Assembly (NCBI GenBank): GCA_003503945.1
Contig: DOCD01000109.1
Span: forward strand, 1 to 12,373
DNA length: 12,373 nucleotides
Reading direction: 5' to 3'
Origin: Clostridiales bacterium
GTDB lineage: Bacteria > Bacillota > Clostridia > Christensenellales > Borkfalkiaceae
A program made the position numbers and the translations under genes. The notes under the pieces were generated by a model. It searched no databases and was not told the origin of the DNA. It saw only the letters and a program-made list of their open reading frames with translations. Positions 10,801 through 12,373 of the stretch are shown piece after piece (position 1 is the stretch's first letter; every line of letters starts with the position of its first letter).

Positions 10801-11520
10801 ATGCGTGCTTACGCCGAGAGCTACGGCCTTGACGGCAAAATAATTGCGACAGACTCTATTTCTTCAGAGCTTATTCCTTTCGAAATAAGGCTGCGCGATA
10901 ACTTCTGGGTGGTCGAACCCCGTATGCAAACCAAATTATACCTCGGCGACAGAGCTAATTGGGAGCTGCCAACGGCAACCGCATTCGAGGCGGGCAGCGA
11001 GTATTCGCGTCAGTACGTAAATATCGATACGGGTAAAGTGTTCGATAACGAAATGCCAAATGAAAAAGGTACGTATAAGCTTATCGTAACCGCCACGGCG
11101 GATTACTGCAAGCCTTTGGATAACAAAGACGCGAACTTCCTGTTCACCGTAGATTATTCGCCCAACAACTGGATCGATTCGCCTACGATAAAGGACTGGT
11201 CGGCGGAAGTCGCCCCCAACGACCCGATAGGTACGGCGGTTGTGGGGACGGATAAAATCGTATACAAGTATGCGAAACGCGGCGCGCCTATCGAAGAGGC
11301 TACGGAAGAAAAACCTACCGAAGAAGGGCTGTACGTAATGTACGCCGTGCTTGACCTTGAAGCCGAGGGCTACGAATCGCTTACGTATTCGTTTGAATTC
11401 GAGATAACTTCCGCATTCGATAAGGATCTGCTTATCGTCGATATCGTTCTGGGCGTAATTGCGATAGGGCTTGGCGCGGCGGTAGCGGTGCTTGCGATAA
11501 GGAGGTATAAAGAATGTTAA
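1..11520 (+). CDS. Giant repetitive membrane-anchored surface protein (5' end missing)
   Basis: The frame is open from the first base (I-D-Y-D-K-L-K-N...) to TAA at 11518-11520, giving 3,839 visible residues. The start codon and any signal peptide are upstream of the window; the TTG at 16 is only an internal leucine codon. Residues 1-629 are divergent beta-rich segments. Residues 630 to about 3806 are about 30 diverged units of 86-136 residues, each with N-x-W near its start and a G-x-Y strand near its end. Residues 3810-3833 form a transmembrane helix, followed by R-R-Y-K-E-C. The V-x-x-x-N-Y-x-x-L and G-T-Y patterns resemble MBG-type and other bacterial Ig-like domains of Firmicute adhesins; that assignment is from memory of the family. 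Only nine cysteines are visible and no LPxTG-like motif precedes the helix. The likely role is a long extracellular stalk or adhesin; ligand and function are unknown. No catalytic domain was recognised. Confidence 0.96.
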   Translation: MDYDKLKNALAASSVSELNLYTKNVTPPEFAEKTFTFNNEVSATKHMTFRDALGFTEADREDYSIPDSVNYTGFNNVTAAASVVQRAGVYTVPIILNPKWGSWDTTVNNYTAKITVNRAELDLGDLNNIPEFVTSEGATLGGTGEGTTLNFYPDGWYLYAKTDSNPSATKTVLNSYVRYTENPITISATDKMSAYYTVTANSNATQTDSGEYLAEFSFEMTDPDYVFVNTSYEKNKSTFEKLGISYTNFTAGSTNVTSATVTKYWYIVMQQNWLIDSADTGNNEQFKLITKDGQAVSSFEYESVFGADDKGKYQVHVPKLAKGTTDDIKFTVTYNNVAITAEALPVADLSKYINSAMPAGTYTIRITAASVNDGSTTLPAINDVIILTVTPKKLAYEDIVALLGKGSKNFEHRFEQNTVFLFGDNIRSDLQSYVAVLDGTLNTARKADSAGIWKDAAYDEYYGTSQISYNLDRMRDSKYYTADELDGLDKNNVPCNVGEYVIYYCISAPNYQTVGGQNAPDRRDYKFNTLIYREVSTSQFAVGGNNTIKNLTYNGSTQYPEVPYDRYYTHSFPDADYVNADKEASSFHKVEFKLNDPVLSRWTAKDKPDNVTIQSDGTVIVTFKINPATNSWVTKPQMPSWIFNGFNTDVNTIVAALRFGEAERGETLPENKKATVTYSLVTSDGKKVGIKDNIVVYGADDMVPFTFTVDGDGKITDTKAIKVLNALKPDAYYLESTVTATGDGNVTGFSTATNDRHMITVFKDTNVWTSTPNVMRWAWGGYDQTKNTITAVAKYPALNVDYVGAYAEELPSITFSIKKSDGTFIVGLKDFTAVNDDIARILKGLDVGTYVLVTSFEGTDYYSEIKPTEHEFNISQAVNSWTTTPNVIRWTWGEYDSAKNLITAVAQYNSFSVAATETTAPSVQFTILNESFEKINGLINFTAEKGIVPEAVANVLKGLDAGKYYLVTAMEGRHNYTAINSSALNYDFSDSTKNETLPHVEFNITIATNSWTTTPKMTSWQYKQFDAATNFVAGVSKYPEAGKTVQYGIYTTEPDENEVPKGEHTFTAIDTVKDYLTALDKGKYWLVAYVAGADNKYQPLYSSVQFEVTQATANDWKTPPAITGWVYGEYNADLLTAGEANLGTVKYSVYKADQSGNKGDIVNGYESLGFDDLKLMTKLGALDAGSYILYAFTEGGADKNFVAATLDVRFTVEKANNGWVGGKAPDIAGWIYGSTPSTLTEGTALYPNGDVEYKYYKAVKANGVWIKDGEEITLSAATPVGDYLLIATVEENDNYKKLEHSVYFRVEKSGNDWNIKPEDALEWVWGEANAAYIEGKRIYKATAQKQAEGVKPVYKIVNTADGTVMFESVEYADIVETLVGLGAGQYTVTTTINGTEDYSGVTANTIITIGKASFTWNPAPADGGWVWGIDDGDKEFTEPKVTTVLETDVAKITFNVDGTETYTDFAVLFTALKGKPAGTYEITVTVENDNYNTLSAKVNLTVSPADFTWTAPADTGWVWDSKVPDKGKLTDPSARDRNGNPVDVKFEVEKDGVKTYNTFDDFKAAMNSAPVGEYTVTATVSDPNYNTKTKTFKVTITKAPLAWTTEPQLTIECEYNKQLDSVTMGVHKFGEAVYTYTADGTTTTITDLKTWVNTKRDVGTYTILLNVTGTDNYEGVTNKAITVTIKSISADWANAGELREVYGFTYAEDIKGEWDKIKIPQAHGVDEYQGVYSDAGAKFTFTVNNSSEISADIVGYLKENCKNAGTYTIKATCVPSDTNYSTLTYEITVTVNKIKAVWTNDSEIKTEYINEYGKIEMPTPTTNVPSAISAIKYTVTDLNGKKYDVPSDGKLKEFLNTLPVGEYKINYSVAEETNYTGLAARTSPVRLVINKAANSWTNPDVLVSEVTFDRLTEINIGIPEAISGDVKFKFRGSTYNTKDNDLNAMLNNERTVGVLIAGDYNLEFFVDEDANHYGIQSHKFVLHIVKVENDWVAGKEPEATHSWNGNVKVDEFKIPEAEKKNGVLRFDIVKAGGGYTAKKGLEVGTFKGELGKLTNGTYTVTMRLGSTGLGETDEAVLAYDKDYELVIGTTEITIKPSGNSWKDGVVLAFDGWRYGEGASLSVTRPVATLGNDKIVYTINGQPFDKLITVDKTFKDNDFTGFVNYLKGLHAGTYTATARVDASDTYGATTVTTVMFTVSKVATEWSNTDLESKKDLTWTWSVNETSENELPILLVSNWKGTGENAMYTIKYTLTDLSTLRSRDLTADENWRSAVRAEKPGKKYRLTASVNVDNDHEPLSFETTITYNKFTVEWSNKDYLKNVLTYKYGASTDVLQTPAINASLIEGYPDTRSVSSTIQKFGDASPTGFTGAWSDKLGTLGVGTYIFTASVDSDDYRTALTYTTTVTVERADNAWFSDANKTYSMDIGKSYVWDDIDKDDKADVIKFASPIPAHNSDTNVIITVKNGSEITFVVTLSYEVNSSLNHLDVKESDVNNLKRKLRALDVGTYTITAEIPESPYYNKLSQTPITFTVTQATNGWKANGTPHYSTEGGRVTFYSDPLYGSANDVKYYFAQTDGYNSAQDVPDEKWQSAQFTDRGNYYFKAELAGTKNYADMAPYYGNLSIDMELNNWAVMPGINGWQWNGFDRMVNIFRGTAINNGKITFGIQKHVVHDGIEGDRVLMLDDFEWKYYILENPDETITENTIEPLAEFSHYDGVYVSGTIEKLLRALKPGKYKLTVSAAGDGTYQGFSSDVLFDVSPAENAWEIPANVQSFTYGNGEANFKEGKTIYGESSNIRYKLFDSDNKPIVIGNTPHEGGYTAAAIKNALNTLHAGVYNLTVWAKEGETYNKLYTEAEPYSILFNVLAAENKWVDGKEPVSAVERYFSDVRALTDIKELFVAPEAISKIPAKYQILKAADYTNVTQEFCAYEELLEVIQGLTAGEYSIRVKVAPSDTGDYLELVDYIGLSITRKDNNVAVIDPNPADPENPTVIKEVSGQWQGKGNTVLDEFGIDVTSKGSKFTFTIDTEKEVVGTIDDFNEAVKFLDAGIHYISLKTEQTDEYKEAIFEFRLNIAKAQNKLVPQDGSGDEEWDIDASFEIVTASVARKARAARSNTNSWTWGADVKWSNPRAQFGDIVNVTIIPENGLTDSLSYVINYDNAPSAFNELSKINNALSTLGVGSYIFKVSAPAPEDGSRNWIGAEQQTTFEIRKAGNGWSEAPVLKLHNEAVTEWTYGSEATAAAKAEHGAVRFEYFVKGSTTALSAQPVNAGKYVVKFIVDGTVNYDGLEESIEFEIIRATNRDFVVAHGTTGWSWHEYDYKVNLFNGVPATQGAVSFTVLLDGEVVSVNGEELTNIVLVSAAGVHTGKFDEDIYVPQSIAELIGELTAGNYTLRIDVAATENYQAFSATSPFVVSAAQNSWEVTPRISTWFYGSWDKNNNMPNAVPRFGNPDIVITSQVNNEVYYESVYDEAQGKYIVTNNLDKAPVGWYTMTTFVDAVPGCYNEPLTDKYPFQIFLQGTSEVKNDWNIRAGIASWTASLDIDDINMPEGTPLRGKPYFVFYLRNGNTQGDEIKSTDKVFSIEAGSTYAKDFYIPYEPGTYYMRAYAESYGLDGKIIATDSISSELIPFEIRLRDNFWVVEPRMQTKLYLGDRANWELPTATAFEAGSEYSRQYVNIDTGKVFDNEMPNEKGTYKLIVTATADYCKPLDNKDANFLFTVDYSPNNWIDSPTIKDWSAEVAPNDPIGTAVVGTDKIVYKYAKRGAPIEEATEEKPTEEGLYVMYAVLDLEAEGYESLTYSFEFEITSAFDKDLLIVDIVLGVIAIGLGAAVAVLAIRRYKEC
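1888..11418 (+). repeat. Array of about 30 diverged ~100-residue Trp-containing repeat units
   Basis: These are protein-level repeats inside the giant gene. Unit starts, taken at the residue two before the first Trp or its equivalent, are residues 630, 766, 879, 1009, 1114, 1217, 1311, 1414, 1507, 1601, 1690, 1796, 1894, 1989, 2099, 2202, 2310, 2411, 2536, 2628, 2762, 2868, 2973, 3077, 3213, 3299, 3417, 3523, 3634 and 3722. The common plan is N-x-W-x-x-x-P, then W-x-[YW]-G in many units, then a [VI]-x-[FY]-x strand, a short helix, the L-x-[AV]-G-x-Y strand, a variable loop with N-Y or D-Y, and a closing strand before A-x-N-x-W. The G-x-Y element is the most constant; unit 23 has G-I-H-Y. DNA repetition is limited to short strings such as GGCACGTA, so the array is old rather than freshly expanded. 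Units starting at 2973, 3077 and 3299 lack the first Trp and are the least certain. Confidence 0.92.
8935..8970 (+). other. Proline/aspartate-rich hinge in the repeat array
   Basis: Residues 2979-2990 read D-P-N-P-A-D-P-E-N-P-T-V, with four prolines and four acidic residues in twelve. This is typical of flexible linkers between extracellular domains. It replaces the usual N-x-W opening of the unit starting at residue 2973, whose only nearby Trp is in G-Q-W-Q-G. It separates roughly 22 units on the N-terminal side from eight on the membrane side. A hinge role is inferred from composition. Confidence 0.65.
11428..11499 (+). other. C-terminal transmembrane anchor of the giant protein
   Basis: Residues 3810-3833 are 24 almost entirely hydrophobic residues rich in Leu, Ile, Val, Gly and Ala, with one Asp near the outer edge. 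Asp-Lys-Asp precedes the helix and Arg-Arg-Tyr-Lys-Glu-Cys-stop follows it. The positive-inside rule puts the six-residue tail in the cytoplasm and the whole repeat array outside. No LPxTG-like sortase site lies before the helix, so membrane retention is more likely than covalent wall attachment. The protein ends on a cysteine, which is unusual in a protein this poor in cysteine. Confidence 0.9.
11499..11506 (+). promoter_or_regulatory. Shine-Dalgarno site of the downstream gene, inside the giant gene's last codons
   Basis: AAGGAGGT is a full-length match to the 16S rRNA anti-Shine-Dalgarno region. Eight bases separate GGAGG from the ATG at 11514. The AGG-AGG core is also the two arginine codons (residues 3834-3835) that form the stop-transfer signal of the giant protein. 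This site fixes 11514 as the start of the downstream gene. Confidence 0.88.
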
Positions 11521-12296
11521 GCAACAAGATGTTTCTGTTGATATTGATGGGCGGGCTCATACTGTTTATCGTAATCTTTGCGATTATGATAATAGTGCTT
11601 GCGGTGGCGCTCAGAAAGCGCCCGCCGGTAATCAGGGTGGTTATGGCTCCTCCTGCGGAAGACGAAAGCGAAGAGCAAGCCGAAGAGCAGCCCGACAGCA
11701 TCGAACATTCGCCGACGCCTATGCTGCCCGCGCCCGAAGAAGAGGACGACGGTGACGACGAGGCGGAAGAAACAATTTCCGAAGGACAGGAAACGGTGCG
11801 TTATAACCGCAGCTTCAAGGCGAAAATCTGTCAGCTCAAAGACGAAACCAAAGCATGGTATTCTGCGATTAAAAACGAACTGTTGTCTTACGACAGGATA
11901 AAGACGCGCATAAGCTGGAAACGCGAAGGGTTCCGTATAGGCAGAATGACTGCGGCAAGGCTTATCGTGCGCGGCAAAACCGTCTGCCTTCTGACCGCCG
12001 TCGAACCCGCGGGTTATAAGGGCACGAAGTTTACGGTTGAGGACGTTTCCGAGTTTTCGGGCATGGCGGATACGCCCACTTTGTACCGTATCAAGAGCGA
12101 GAAGAGGGTGAAATACGCGATAGAAATGATAGCCGGCATGATGAACGCGATGAACGTAGAAAAGAACCCCGATTATCAGCCGCAGGATTTTACAGAGCCG
12201 TATATGACCGACGAACAGCTCATTGAAAAGGAACTGATAAAACGTACGGTCACGGTTGCCGCCCCCGCAGGCGAACCCGACGTAACGCAGAACTGA
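11514..12296 (+). CDS. Membrane-anchored protein with acidic linker and cytoplasmic domain of unknown function
   Basis: This is a 260-residue protein starting at ATG 11514, eight bases after a perfect Shine-Dalgarno core. Residues 6-33 form one long hydrophobic helix, followed by Arg-Lys-Arg at 34-36. With one Lys before the helix, the expected topology is N-terminus out and the rest in the cytoplasm. Residues 47-94 are a low-complexity Glu/Asp/Pro linker, with an E-E-E-D-D-G-D-D-E cluster at 75-83. Residues 97 to about 215 look like a folded alpha/beta domain: a helix with W-Y-S-A-I-K-N-E-L-L-S-Y, then S-W-K-R-E-G-F-R-I-G-R, strands around A-R-L-I-V-R-G-K-T-V, and a late helix before residue 213. 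I recall similar domains in uncharacterised Clostridia proteins, and there is a loose likeness to DUF5655-type domains, but I cannot confirm either. No catalytic motif is evident. The 7-base overlap with the giant gene implies coupled translation and a shared role. TGA is followed directly by an in-frame TAA. Confidence 0.93.
   Translation: MLSNKMFLLILMGGLILFIVIFAIMIIVLAVALRKRPPVIRVVMAPPAEDESEEQAEEQPDSIEHSPTPMLPAPEEEDDGDDEAEETISEGQETVRYNRSFKAKICQLKDETKAWYSAIKNELLSYDRIKTRISWKREGFRIGRMTAARLIVRGKTVCLLTAVEPAGYKGTKFTVEDVSEFSGMADTPTLYRIKSEKRVKYAIEMIAGMMNAMNVEKNPDYQPQDFTEPYMTDEQLIEKELIKRTVTVAAPAGEPDVTQN
11529..11612 (+). other. N-terminal transmembrane helix of the downstream protein
   Basis: Residues 6-33 contain no charged residue and are dominated by Leu, Ile, Phe, Val and Met. 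They are bounded by Lys5 and by Arg34-Lys35-Arg36. There is no signal-peptidase-like A-x-A site followed by a polar region, so this reads as an uncleaved signal anchor, with the C-terminal part inside by charge. Confidence 0.85.
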
Positions 12297-12307
12297 TAAA
12301 AACGGCA

Positions 12308-12343
12308 CCGCGCCGCTTCGGTAAAGAAGCGGCGCGGCTTTTT
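12308..12343 (+). terminator. Intrinsic transcription terminator ending the operon
   Basis: A perfect 12-bp GC-rich stem pairs CCGCGCCGCTTC at 12308-12319 with its complement at 12326-12337, around the six-base loop GGTAAA. One C and then TTTTT (12339-12343) follow. It begins 12 bases after the stop codon of the membrane protein, so it ends transcription of both genes. On the minus strand the stem is followed, a few bases on, by TTTTT (complement of 12298-12302), so weaker activity in the other direction is possible. Confidence 0.94.
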
Positions 12344-12373
12344 ATTGCCAAAATTTCACAAAAAGTATGAAAC
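12344..12373. other. Short AT-rich intergenic tail, nothing recognised
   Basis: These are the 30 bases after the terminator up to the window edge. They are AT-rich and show no clear promoter, ribosome binding site or start of a gene. Confidence 0.6.

Noticed and set aside
1888..11418. DNA-level satellite, CRISPR array or phase-variable slippage tract
   Set aside because: The repetition is at protein level and strongly diverged. There are no regular DNA repeats with spacers, and I saw no long homopolymer or short-unit tract that would switch the frame.
11161..11520. Sortase (LPxTG-type) cell-wall anchor
   Set aside because: No LPxTG, NPxTG or similar motif precedes the C-terminal helix; only a helix with a basic tail is present.
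11517..12308. 263-codon open frame on the minus strand opposite the downstream gene
   Set aside because: It mirrors the real gene's codon structure. The + strand gene has a perfect ribosome binding site, a credible transmembrane helix and a terminator, while the minus-strand product shows no coherent domain.

Overview
The window holds two genes on the + strand, which look like the 3' end of one operon. It gives no taxonomic marker. The strong AGGAGG ribosome binding site, the intrinsic terminator with a U-tract, the moderate GC content and the style of the giant repeat protein suggest an uncultured, gut-type Firmicute of the class Clostridia (perhaps Christensenellales-like). That placement is inference.

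Positions 1-11520 are one uninterrupted reading frame, already open at the first base, so the true start lies outside the window. It encodes at least 3,839 residues of a giant cell-surface protein. Residues are numbered here from the codon at position 1. Residues 1 to about 629 form a divergent N-terminal part made of several beta-rich, MBG/Ig-like segments. Residues 630 to about 3806 are a near-continuous tandem array of about 30 diverged units of 86-136 residues. Most units open with N-x-W, carry a second tryptophan motif (W-x-[YW]-G), have a strongly conserved G-x-Y strand, and end in a beta strand of the type V-x-F-x-V-x-x-A. A proline/aspartate-rich hinge lies near residue 2980. Residues 3810-3833 are a transmembrane helix followed by R-R-Y-K-E-C and the stop, so the protein is membrane-anchored and has no visible sortase signal.

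Positions 11514-12296 encode a 260-residue protein whose start overlaps the end of the giant gene by 7 bases. Its ribosome binding site lies inside the codons for the giant protein's final arginines. It has an N-terminal transmembrane helix, an Arg-Lys-Arg stop-transfer patch, a very acidic linker and a roughly 120-residue alpha/beta domain of unknown function. The charge pattern places that domain in the cytoplasm. The two proteins would thus be co-translated at the same membrane, one facing out and one facing in, which suggests a working pair. No function can be assigned to either from sequence alone.

Positions 12297-12373 hold a second in-frame stop codon, a strong intrinsic terminator and about 30 bases with nothing recognisable. 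No RNA genes, mobile elements, CRISPR arrays or promoters were seen.
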